Shown piece by piece: positions 21,401-33,100 of a DNA stretch of 64,000 nucleotides (position 1 is its first letter; the number at the start of each line of letters is the position of its first letter). The notes below the pieces were generated by a model. The model ran no database searches, had not been told where the DNA came from, and saw only the letters and a list, made by a program, of their open reading frames with translations. The translations under genes and the position numbers were made by a program. The DNA is from Asterias rubens (lineage: Eukaryota > Echinodermata > Asteroidea > Forcipulatida > Asteriidae): the NCBI RefSeq assembly GCF_902459465.1, contig NC_047083.1, positions 8,981,526 to 9,045,525 of the forward strand. Direction: 5' to 3'.

Positions 21401-24400
21401 CTCATCGCTTGACGTTATTCGATGACAACTTGACGACGGGCCAACGTCTTGGAGACCACTTGACACTTCTGCGTCTGAAAAGGATAACCTCTGACGGCTT
21501 GTCCTGACCAATCTATTGCCTGTACTTGATGATGACCCTGCGGGACCTGACGATTGAATGGTAGGGTGTATTAGATTGCTAGGACCTGCAGGTTGGTCTT
21601 GCTCAGTCATGTTCGGACAGTGACGCTTTGCTTCCGGTGAGTGGCAATCCTTTGTTGAGCCGTTTTGGCTCTCACTATCCAGGACATGTTGTGAGCTTGT
21701 GGAGGGTGCAGTTGAATGCCTGCTCCCTGAGGCTAAATCAAGAGGTCTTGAATCAGACGTAAGAGCAGAGATTCCCTGATCATTGTCCGAGCTCACTGAC
21801 ACTGAAGCTTCTAGTTCCGGGCTTTCTTGATTTGAGGCTGGGGGTAGTTGTTGGAGCCTCCCTACATGTGGTAGCAGAGGCTGCCTTGCCTCATCAGAGT
21901 GCTCCTGAGGAACATTCGATGACGTTCTCGCCACTCTAATCTCATCTCCGCCTGTGACATCCATATTCACATACATGGATGTAAAGTTCCCTGACTCCTC
22001 CTGTGAAGCACGAGTGCGACTCTCACCATGGCCCTGACCGTTTTCGGCGGAGGTTTCCAAGTCGGACCATTCTCCATGCACTCTTCCCACATTGTCGCTG
22101 TGTATTCTTGCTTCCTCACTTCCATCACCCTGGTCTCTTATCTGAGAGCCAATCCCACTTCTGCTACTAGTTGCTTGGCGAGCTATACCATCTGCCTGAT
22201 GCATTAAATATGGTTCATCTTCACCGTAATACATTCCTTGCGGTGGGACTCGATCATTCCGAGTACCTCTGTGGAACCACGAGAAACTGTTTGAGAGGCT
22301 GCTCTCACGGTTGACTCTTCTTAATCCAAGAGCGGTCAGGGTTACAGCCGCAGCGTATTCCCTCGCCTCTTCGAGAGTCTCACTCTGAATCGGAGACATT
22401 GGTCTCTCTGGCTCCCGAGGCAGAGAAGAACCTTGGGACAGAGGGAGGCCCGAGGAAGAAGCTCTAGAGAGACAAGGGTCTAGGCGCATTGTTCTTGGGT
22501 ATGGTGTTGTATTGTCAGAGACTCCATAAAGCCGATGCCTGCTTTCTCTGCTGTCGATCTGTTGTCTGCAAAATGAATAACGAAAACTGTCAATTAAAGG
22601 AATAAAAAGAGTGGTGACGAGTTCTTAATTAGGCGTTTTAAAATCGGCTGAGTCGTGGACAAGGGACTTCACTTGGAACAGTGTTCGTTTAACAACTTGG
22701 AATGCAGGCTTTGTGATTCACGCTGAATGAATTGCATACTTACTCAAAAGAGAACAATCAATTCTAGTGCTTTCTTTAAAAACTTTTATAGTCTTGGCAT
22801 TGTTGAGGTTTCATTGTGAGAATGAACTTCTTTTCTCCAAAAAAGAAACTATTTTCTTTTCTCCAAAAGAAACATCTTGTTGATTACCGCAGTGAAGTTG
22901 TTTATATCTTGTTGCGCTAACAAAACAAGATGGGATTGCAAGATGCAAATTGAACCATCTTGTTATCGATACAACTGTCTTGTTTTCTCCTGCACAAGTC
23001 AATGCCACCAAACCGAGGCTGAAAGGGAAAATAGACTGGTCCCATTTGCTTGAATGAGAAACAGCATTCGAATATCTACTGGGAACATTGGGTTTATCAC
23101 TTACAGGTTTTCTGGCTCTGGTTCCTCATCAACAGGAGCATTCGCAATTCCAGTCAGGAGGTTTTGACCGAGCGGACTGAACCTCACAAGTCTGCGTAGA
23201 ACAAAAAAAAAACATACAGTTTATCAAATTTTTATCTGTGGTGAAGACGTTAAGGCATTGTAAACCTTTGGGTTTTTTAACCGTTCGACAGTTTTAATCT
23301 AAATGCCTCCTTCTTTTTGAAATGAAATTCAAACAGGTTAGTTTTATTGTATACACTCTACATCTTATAAGGATTAAAACAATCAAACGGTTCAAAAATC
23401 CAAGGTATACTCTGCCCAAAAGTATGATGATAATTATCAATTTATAGTTTTCCGTTAAACTTTCCTTGATGTGTACATAATATTAATAATAGTGGCTTCT
23501 TAATAGCGGGCATATAGTGATAATAATAATAATAATATTGAAGTCTTATAATGCGCACGTATCTACCAAACAAGGTACTCAAGGCGCTGAGTATTTTTTA
23601 TACAAACTTTCAGAAAGATAGGTTACTGCAGTGATGAATTTTGAGACCCTATTAGTTAGCACCATATAAGGGTTTACAAGGTGCTACGGTGCATTGAGCA
23701 GTCACAGCCAGGAACACCGGGGCGAACCCCTTCTCTTTTCGATAAGTGCACTGGGTTCTTTTACATGCGTTACACAACACACGGGACCAACGGCTGTCAC
23801 TGAGAAACGCTCAAGGCGCTTCACATGTACTCAATTGTCATGCTAGTGAACAATTGTATAAAATGTTGCTATCTTATGGAAATTTTGAAGTAAGGATTCC
23901 AAATTTAGAAGATCTGTATATATTTTAACCTGACTTTCTCTTGTGATGACGAGATCATGACTGACGCAAAGGGTACTGGCTGCCGCCAGTCCCAGAGTAG
24001 AATTTGGTCATTGGTTGCAATTGCCAGAACCTGATCCCGTGGATGAAAGGACAGAGATGCTATCATGGAATGATTGTCTGACTGCCAAACTTCACTGCTA
24101 CCCTGTGATAATGGGAAAAATAAACCAAGAGAATCAATACTCAAAAGTATATCAAGTTGGCAAAGTTGGTTCTTTCCCTGTCTTTCACCTCTGTGGACCA
24201 CCGTTTCAAAACCACACCTCAGACTGGAACCTTGCATTTGATTTTGGGTTTTTTTTCTGATTGGGATTTTTTTTTCTAAAACAGTTCACTTTTAAGGCAT
24301 CCTTGGTTCATAACCTGACATGTACAATAATAAAAACATCAATCGACAACTTCAAAAGAAAATTAAAACACACTAGTTCACTTATACTAAATACTTACAT

Positions 24401-25645
24401 TGGGTTTAATTTAACTAGGGGCCTACAAGAAGTGCTCATTATAAATCCATATTATTATTATTATTACTAATTAGTAACAAGAATTGAGTTTGTTGTAATA
24501 TTGGAACTAGAGGCTGTGGCTAAGGTTTGATCGTCACGTTCTGTGTTGAAGCATAGGAAGCCATTAGCAACAGTCTTAGCAACAGCCGTAGCCACAACAT
24601 TGGCTTACCTGCAAGTCCCATACTCGCACCTCCCCGCCCAAACATCCCGATGCAAGGATTTCATTCGACGAAGGGTGAAAGGTCACACACCACGGACTCC
24701 TTGGGTGACCAGTCAACGTCTGAATGTGTTCGCCGGTAGACAACCGTGAAATGTTAATGCAATGGTCGACGTGAGAAGAGGCTACCAGCTTGTGGTCGGG
24801 ACTAAACGAGACTAGGAAAGTACAGCGAGGTGTTCCTGGCAAGTTGCAAGCCTTTTTGGAAAGGAAACAATCAAAAAATGTTGTGAACAAAACATTCCAG
24901 ATAAAATTAAAGTTAAAGATCACATTTCAATCACAAAAAAGGTGTGGTGAAAAAATACCTAATCTGAATCCCATTATTTTAAATACCAGAATTCTCTCCC
25001 CAGCCAAATATTTCATTTTTACCTGAAAATGAGCAGTGTATACTCTGCTTTATTTTTAACAACGAGATTCGAGACCCCTACCTGGAAGATTGTGTGGGTT
25101 TTCCCCATTTGGTGTGGGTATTCCTTCCACACCATGAATTGAAAGAAACTGAACATATTCTAGTGTCATTCATGAGTGTGTTTGTACAAAATACAATTAC
25201 AAATACAAGTAAATGCATAAAATAATTGATAATAATAGTAAACAAATGAATAAATTATAAATAAAACAGCGCTAAAATGAAAATCCAACAAAGCAGAAAA
25301 CAACCTCTATTAATTATTATTTAGTATTAAAACGAAATATACAACAGATTTCTCAATCTATGCTGAAAAGAGGATGCAAAACTGAAACAAGTCAGTTATT
25401 ATAAGATTAAACAGTGATTTCTTGCAGTTGCACTATGTTTGTGAAAATGTTATGATGGAAAAAACAACCCTCACTTTGTTGTCTGTCGAAGACGTTGCAG
25501 CGATCTCTTCCGCGAAATATGGAAGAGTATTTCTTCTAGCATGTATTCGACCTCGAAATCCGATCTCCCTGTTCTTGAGGCTGATGTAAACGTTCCTATG
25601 TTGCCGCACCATCTTTGCTCTTTTGGTTCTTCCCAAATAGCTCAA
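15484..25645 (-). CDS. ambra1: AMBRA1, autophagy and cell-cycle CRL4 substrate receptor
   Basis: Substrate receptor of the DDB1-CUL4 ligase that also supports ULK1/Beclin-1 autophagy initiation. Exons in order: 25645-25475, 24851-24609, 24102-23930, 23191-23105, 22565-20023, 19815-19629, 19082-18973, 18588-18478, 18001-17816, 17220-17123, 16629-16430, 15763-15484. All phases close to 1462 residues (human 1298). The N-terminal WD40 part (exons 1-4) shows [25 protein letters not shown] and [12 protein letters not shown]. Exon 5 encodes about 850 serine-rich, disordered residues. Exons 8-11 carry the C-terminal propeller half ([59 protein letters not shown]). The last exon has two TQT motifs 12 residues apart, the dynein light chain sites of human AMBRA1. 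The donor of exon 5 (GTTGGT) is weak. An alternative start is Met at 25612. Confidence 0.95.
15795..15975 (+). mobile_element. tRNA-derived SINE
   Basis: AMBRA1 intron 11. It has a polymerase III A box (TGGCCGAGGGGTTAAG) and a perfect B box (GGTTCGAGTCC), followed by a tail with ATGACACTTGTATCC and CACGCAGG...GTACCTGCAAGG. The head resembles a leucine or serine tRNA but lacks a full cloverleaf end. Other copies are at 16690-16855, 28130-28180 (-), 42420-42990 and 43815-43985. Confidence 0.7.
16690..16860 (+). mobile_element. two tRNA-SINE head fragments in tandem
   Basis: Two consecutive copies of an ACTGGACTCAAG...GATCAGCAGAG...GGGTTC(A/C)AGTCCCA unit. The second starts with a clear A box (GTGGCCGAGTGGTTTTAC). 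Both are in AMBRA1 intron 10. Confidence 0.6.
17340..17700. mobile_element. two decayed MITE families side by side
   Basis: 17340-17490 resembles the foldback at 40985-41226 (GGGGCCCAATTTTATGCAG start, GCTTAAGCATAA). 17500-17700 is a TAGGACTAGTCC element ending TTTGTGAAATCCACCCCTG, interrupted by sequence with an (ATT)n tract. Confidence 0.5.
18050..18425. mobile_element. MITE, GGACACTATTGGTAATT family
   Basis: AMBRA1 intron 8. Starts AAAGGGCACTGGACACTATT and ends at a degraded ACCGGTGCCTTTAAA. The interior GTGTTTTTTCTTTCATTATT and CAACTTCGTTGACGA match the other family members. Confidence 0.65.
20885..21010 (-). repeat. 21-bp coding repeat in AMBRA1 exon 5
   Basis: Minus-strand reading repeats a seven-residue unit close to HSVNSTS about four to five times, then decays ([14 protein letters not shown]). 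The DNA unit is 21 bp, so changes in copy number keep frame. It lies within the disordered middle. Confidence 0.8.
23510..23860. mobile_element. dispersed repeat with TACAAGGTGCTACGGTGC
   Basis: Begins with an (AAT)n tract, then GAAGTCTTATAATGCGCACG, GGAACACCGGGGCGAACCCC and AACGCTCAAGGCGCTT. A related copy is at 40530-40715. No coding capacity. Family not named; it looks like a common echinoderm interspersed repeat. Confidence 0.55.
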
Positions 25646-27014
25646 AAATAGAGATATTTCAGTTACATTTGGGAGCGGATATGGAACGACTTTCCGGGGG
25701 CAGCTGCTGCTTTGACTACTTTTTGGGGACCATTATCATTTTGTATACCGCCCTCATGCGTTCTGTATATATAAGGGGCAAAGAAATATTTTTTGATACA
25801 AAAATAATGGTTGAGCGCGCCCTCACGTGGTCAAGATTACGGCGCATTAAAGTTTTGTCTATAAAGTTTTCCGCAAAATAAATATATATAATAGCAATCT
25901 CTTTTCAGGTCTTTATGCAGAAATCTTATTGTATTACTTTGTTCTTTACTATTACAGTTTAACTTTTAAAAGAATTTTTGATTTTTTCATAGCATTTTTT
26001 TAATCCACCCGACGAGCGCGGGGGTTGGGTGGAGCTATCTCTTCCCACGCCCCTCTCTCTAAAAAACCCCGAAACGAAACAAAAACAACAAACAAGAAAA
26101 TTAGCCGTTAAAATGTGTGCCCCTTGTATCAGAAAATCTTGGACCCCCTGTAAACAAATAATTATTCATATTAATTTTGACATTAATTTTGCATTGATTT
26201 AAATCAATCATGCATTGCTTGTTTGTATGAAAATGAAATGACCCAAAACGTGAGCAGACGATAACTTCCTTCTAACACTAAAACGGGCATTTCAACCAAG
26301 TGAAGTGGTCTATACAGTAAATGAAAAAAACGTTGACTCCAACTACACAATATAAAATAAAATGATAACGCGCTTGCGTATCCCAAAACTTTTTTGCCTG
26401 TGAACTAGAATGTTGTTGATGGGGGCGCGCGTTGTGTGTAAAAAGAAGTTAGTTAAGTCATTGTTAGCTAGTTGTGTCTGTTTGGGCAAGTACGTTTCCG
26501 GACGACTTCTGAACTTTGTTTGCTGTTTTGAAAGAAAAAACTGTAAGTTGACATTGAAATGTATTACTCTCTAAAACGCACCTCCGACAATCTTCAACAA
26601 AAATGATTTTCATGTATTTAGGGATGGCTGTAGTGTAGGCTCATCCATCAAACAGACTAATTATAAATTAATAATAAGTTTAGACTTAGTTTTAGAGTGA
26701 CCGATTTTATTTTTAGTTTGTCCCTTTTTCCACGTAACATTTTCCAGTTTGACACTGACAGGACACTGCACTGACAATGACACTGACACCTGCCATATCA
26801 TGACTGCTGACCTGCTGACAGTGACATGCTGTACATATTATAATTTCTGTTTGTTGAACTGCATTTCAACTTAAAATATTGCCATTTTTTATTTGTTATT
26901 AAAATATTTGAGAATAAAAAATGGGGCTCATCTAGGTTCAGGCTGTTGAGCTTGATGGTAGAACTACGGGTTTCAATATTCATACTTTATGAACTTTTTT
27001 TCCACTTGTTACAG
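25646..27014. promoter_or_regulatory. AMBRA1-PRDM9 divergent intergenic region with PRDM9 5'-UTR exon
   Basis: Just beyond the AMBRA1 start lie CGCCCTCATGCG and GAGCGCGCC, modest GC islands. A donor GTAAGTTG at 26543 and an acceptor ending at 27014 suggest a PRDM9 non-coding exon ending at 26542. TTTCCGGACG at about 26490 resembles an ETS-type site. No other gene is seen. Confidence 0.4.
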
Positions 27015-27136
27015 GACATACTCTTCTCGATTTCAAACAAGCTTAGCTTTTGACAATCCAGCTGAAGTTTTTAAATAGCTTAACTTTTGACAACCCAGTT
27101 GAAGTTTTGGCCAAACCGATTGCAGTTGTGTTCAAG

Positions 27137-30100
27137 ATGGCCAGGCCAAAGAGACCAGATGATGGCATTGAACAGTTCTTCTCTGCCACTGAATTTCAAG
27201 AAATGTCCGACTATGAAAAGCTGAGGCTGAGAAATATGAAAGCCAACTATGAAATGATGGTTGAAATTGGTAAGCAGCATTGTTAATTAAAGGACAAATG
27301 ATTAAAATTAAGGGTTAGGGCACAAATTTGGGTTGAAGCAAAACAAAACATTATTTCCAGCTAGATGAACAAAATTATCTTTCAGCCACTAGCACTTACT
27401 TGGTTATTTTATTTATTCATTTTTTTGTGGGGTCTTATGCCATCATGATGTGCATAGAATCACCATAAAATAGGATTGTCAGGAAACAGTTATATTCAAC
27501 ACTTTACTGACCTCAACATACTTTAGATCATGTACTAAGGTGAACATTATTTCTTGAAGGTCTTTGAAAATACACTGTTGGTGGTTTAAGGTTTAATGGT
27601 TTATTTAAAGTCAACTGGAAGTGGTATTTTTTCAAAATAAAGCTTTTGTCACTTATGTGTTTTGATGAGTGGAATGTGAATAAAACTGTTTGGGGGGCTG
27701 ACTCCGCCTACCCCTTTTTTTGACGTCAATCGAGCAGACTTTGCCTGCAATGCGTATAGTAAACACACGTGCAAAGTACATGTACGGACCAAGTCGTGAG
27801 TTTGTACGTTTCAAAAAAGAAAAATTTTTCTTGTCCGGCAATGCCGACCAGGTGTATTGCTGCTGAATGCAGAAAAACACTTTTTGAAATGTACCAACTC
27901 ACGCCTTGGACGTACATGTACTTTGCACGTGTGTTTACTATACGCATTGCAGGCAAAGTCTGCTCGATTGACGTCAAAAAAAGGGGTAGGCGGAGTCAGC
28001 CCCCCAAACAGTTTTATATATTTTTTAACATACAAATCGTGACAAACAATTACTAAACAAGTTGTTTTATTGTTCGTAAGCATATACTCTTATGTTTGAA
28101 AGAAAAATAATTCTATTTCCAGGTGACTTTAACCACCAGAACTTGAATTTGATGCTCTTAACCACTCGGCCACAATACTCTACATTCTGAGTTTACAATT
28201 TTAAAAGACATTCAATTCACACAAACAAAAGATAATCAAACTTTAGGGTGTGCACGTATTTGTCATTGATGGAAAACTTAATGCAAAACAAAATTCTCAA
28301 ATTATAGTTAATCAGATTTTGTTATAGAAAAGGAGAAGACATCAGCATAGCAAACAGGTTTATTATTTAATTATCATATTCCTTGTTTCTATTTCAGGTT
28401 TGACAATACCCAAACCAGAGTTTATGAATGGTCCATTTCGTAAGAGAAAACCTAAGTTTGTAGAGAGTGACAATGATGATGAAGAGTGGAAACCTGGGTC
28501 ATCTGCGGATAAAACAAACAGAAAAACAGGTCGGTTAATTGTTATATAATAATGACGTCTTCTATAGCGCCGGTATCCACAAAAAAGTGCTCATGGTGCT
28601 TAGGCTATATGACAGAGAAAGTGGGCCAGTGCTTTCACTAAAAAAACTGTTGGTTCACATAATCTAAATTAGTATATTTTTCAACCTTTTGCTTTGCCTA
28701 TTGTTGAGTGCCATGTGCTACTGCGTGGCAGGAGTGTGCGGTAAGAATCCACTAAATAAGTTGGTATTATTAGTTACAGTAATCTTGGATTCATGTTATA
28801 AGGGTAGTGGAAGGCTGCTTGGGAAGTAAGGGACTTCAAAAACTGAGATTGGGCTTTGTGGTCTAAGCAAACAAAAATAAGAAAACCTATACCCATTTAA
28901 CTGGCCTTACTTTTGCTGCTGAATGTACAACATTGAAAGTTTCTTGTGCAAAGTTTAACAAGGAGTAGATGTTCACACGGATACTTTGTGAAGTTTGTGG
29001 TACTATTTTGACAAATGAGATGGTAAAACTCACTGATGTTTTTAACACTTCAATACTACACTTTTTCATACAACTACTTTTAAATGAGATAAACACGGTT
29101 GAAAACCGGCCTGAGATTTCATTAAAACCCTATGGGTTCACACTTTAATCCAATTTAGTATATTATTTTTTTAGCTTTTTTTGCTTAGGCTTTTGTTGAA
29201 TGCAATGTGACACTCTGTGGCAGAATTGTACGCTATAAGAAACCAATCACTTGAATTGATTTCTTTATGGTCTTTTCTCTAACTGTCTTGAAACATTTAG
29301 TTGCGGGATGAAACAATTTAAAATTTTATCTGCGTTTAGACATGTTTTCATCTGCCTGGTAAAAAAGGGGAGCTGTATTTTCTTCAAATATTCAACACAG
29401 TTACCATTCTTTCTTCTCCATGTAAATTTTTTTATCTATTAAACCTCTGAATAAGTTTGGCTTTTCATTCTTTGCTGCAGTTTATAAGAGAAAAAAGACA
29501 TTCACAGTTCCACTTAAAGGTACCCAACAACAGTCCACTTCAGTGAACTTGATGGCAAAGGTAAATTCTAAATTATTTCTTAAAGAAATTAGTAAAACAG
29601 ATAAAAGTAATTATTGAATCAATGATGAGCAATGAGCATAACTTGTTTGTACAATTGGCAAAACACGAGAAAGTGAAGTTAAAAGAAGTTACCATAATAT
29701 TGTAAATTTGCTTTCCACTTATCTCCCAAAACTCATGGGGGCGACAAATATAATCAGTTTTGTTTCATTGGAAATACTGAGGCTCACCAGTTTTTATTTT
29801 AATATTCAATTATTTTTTAAAATGCAGCAAGTAAAAAATAAACGCAGTCAAAGTTCAACCATTTAATAAAACTATGCGCAAATTTTTCTGATTTTTTTAC
29901 TCTAGGAAAAGTCAGACTTTTAGTATTAATAAGTCCTGAAAATATTTTACATACAGCCTATGTGTACATGTATGTCAGAGCTGTACTGGAAAAAAAAACT
30001 GTTCCTACTTTTTTTCTTGGACTAAATATCATGCCTGTTATTTGACGGTATTGAATTTTTTCCCCGTCTACTACCATTTTGCAGGAAGTATCTAAGTTAA

Positions 30101-33100
30101 GTTATATAAGGCCTGAATGATATGCATCTTGTATTTTTGTTTGAGAAGAAAAGAACAAAGTGTCAGGAAATTTCAATTGTAATTTTAATAAACATTTGTA
30201 AAATTATTTCTTCCTTGTCTAGACTTCCTCATCAAGTCACACCTCACCACCAGAGCAGCCAGAGCAGGAGGCAAAACAACGAGAAGGTGAAGATAACTTT
30301 GATTTCCTTGGCCGTGTCACAATCAGTGACTCTGGAAAACTCATCCCATGTGGAACTCAAAATCCGGAACCTCCAAAAAGACAACCAGCTAAAAGAAAAA
30401 GAGGTACTCCCATAATTAGAAATATTTCTTTACATGCCATGAGTCAAAATTGTTTAATTTATTACTGTTTATTCTTGGTAAATTACTGTTTATTCCAAGG
30501 TGCTCGGCAAGAAAAAAAAACCTGACATGAATATAAAAATTGACAAACATAAACAATTTTTGTTTTATATTCAGGAATGCACTTTTCAGCCAATGTTTTG
30601 TTTAGTGTAATGCCAAAGAAATCTAAAACAAAAACTAAAAAAGTTGAACCTGTTCCTTTTTACTGTTATTACAAAGTTAATAAATAGAAAGTTAATTACA
30701 AAGTTAGTTACAAAGTTAATACAAAACTGCTAAAAACAACCCCCTAAAAAAACTAATTATTTTAGCATCACAAACAAAAAAGAAAGAAAAGAGAAATCTG
30801 AGCCGGCCAGATATTGTAGAATAAGTCAGCTTAACTTAGGGCTTGCCACAAATTTGAGTTTAGAATATAGTTCTTTAAAAAATATAGCCATTGGTACAAA
30901 TTAGTGTTAGCAAAACTATAATGGTTCCACAGTTATTAAATAAAAACAATATAATATTGTCAATAAGAACTGAATCCCCCGAAAAAAATTCAGAAAGTTT
31001 TTCATTTGTTTTTAAATTTCGTAGATCAGTCTAACCTTTTTGTGTAACAGTTGCCCAAATGAGGAGACTAATAGTACAAAATGTAAAATATTTATACAAG
31101 TTGCAGTCTTGAAAAAAAAAGGTTGGTCTAAAAATGTTTCTCCCATTTTCCACATCTTCAGTTGTTGACACGTCACAGAGAAAAGAGCAACGTTATCCAC
31201 GGCGTGCAGCAGCCAAGAAATGCTACAAGGACTTGGATGGACCTAACGATGACAGTTTTGTGTGTATGTAAAAAAGTGCTTATGTTAAAGCTTGAGGTTT
31301 ACTGTTGTAAAACTTTCTAATAAAAGTTCCAGAGAAACCAGGGGTGAAAACTTACTATCAATTTGGATAGTAAAAAATAATATGGGATCATCACAAAATA
31401 TGATTGATCATCTTTCTGGAATGTTCTTATTCTTTCATAAAAAAATTGTTTAAAAGTCATATATGACTTTTAAAACTTTTGTTTATTTAGTATCTACTTA
31501 AAAAGATATGCTGTTTATATGGGGTTGGTTATTAAGACATTTTGCAATAGAATATAAAAAGAATATACAACGTGTATATATATGAGTTTAATTATATCTT
31601 CTTTTGGAAAACAGATTGTGAAGACTGCCATGAGCTTTTTGAGAATAGCTGTCCTCAACACCCTCTGACCGTCATCGAAAACACCCCAGTCACAAAAGGA
31701 TGTAGAGATCATGCTAAGCGTAGTCTTCCAGATGGACTTATCGTCAAGGAAGCTGGTATCAAGAATGCTGGCCTAGGTGTTTGGGCTGAGAAGGCTTTCC
31801 CCAAAGGAGTGAGGTTTGGACATTATGGAGGTGAAATTGTTGGGGAAGAGGAAGGCAGAGAAAGTGGCTATGCTTGGGAGGTAAGTGGGTACCTAGCCTG
31901 TGAGGGCAGAGATGGTTCTTGTGATTGATTTATTAAACCGAGTAGTGCATTTGTAGTGTATCAGGGAGCTGAGATGGTTTAAGGAATGATTTAAGGCCCA
32001 GGGAACAGGGGTAATAGTAAATATAATAGATATTACATATATGGGGTATAAATGTTGGAAGTGCTTCAACAGGGGTGAAAAGTGCGATATGAAAACTGGC
32101 GATTATTATTATTTGGACTTTGAAAAACTGAGATTGGCTTTCTTTCCTACTCCAAGTTTACCAATGGAATATGTCCACAGCAATTCTTTGTAGTACTTTG
32201 ACGTAGTGACTCGAATTAACCTGATGTTTTTAATACTAATGCTCTGCTTTTCCAGACAACTAATTTTAAAAGGTGTTAATAAAAACAGCAGACAACAAAT
32301 AAAATCATCTGCATAAACTTGGAGAGTTCAATAATAATTTTTAAATTTGTTGTTGTTGCATAACCAACCTTTGTTTCATATCACAACAGATCTTTGATCA
32401 CAATGGCAAAAGCCATTACATTGACGGCAAGAACCCCAGCAAAGGCAATTGGATGCGATACGTGAACTGTGCATGCAATGAGGCAGAACAGAACCTTGTT
32501 GCCTACCAGTACTGTGGTCAGATCTACTATAGGAGTTTTAAGACGATCTCACCAGGTCAGGAGCTACTAGTTTTCTATGGTGAAGAATACGCTTCTGAGC
32601 TTGGGATTGTGATGACAGAAAATGATGGCAAACAATGTGCCAAAAGTAAGTTTAAATTCCCCTCAATGTGAACCCAAAACAACTTTTTGTACTAAAAAAA
32701 ATGTTGTTTTATAAAGTTGCAGGAACTTCTTCAATAAATGTTATTGGCATTTTGAAGGAACCACCTGAATGTGGCAAACCTCAGTTGACTTGCATAATGT
32801 AATTATTATGGCTGTAAAATAAAAAAAATTAAGTTGCTTGAAAAATAGGAGGTGATCTTGTTAGCAAACTGCCAGAATTCTCTTTGATTTTTAACATCTA
32901 AAAAGAAAGCTAAAAAACTTACAAGTTTTACTTTTATTCGGGCTTGAATAATCTTAATGGTTTATAAATAATTTACTTGAGACAAAAAGGTGTACATTGG
33001 TGAATGATTGGAAGGTTTCCCCTTGCTCAGTTTGCTTTCAATGTTTCCTAAAACTCTCTGTATAGTGCACTAATTGCAATACATTTATTCCAAAAAGGGA

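Noticed and set aside
27050-27136. 29-residue N-terminal extension of PRDM9
   Set aside because: It begins with TTG, not ATG; a stop lies just upstream and the first ATG is 27137.
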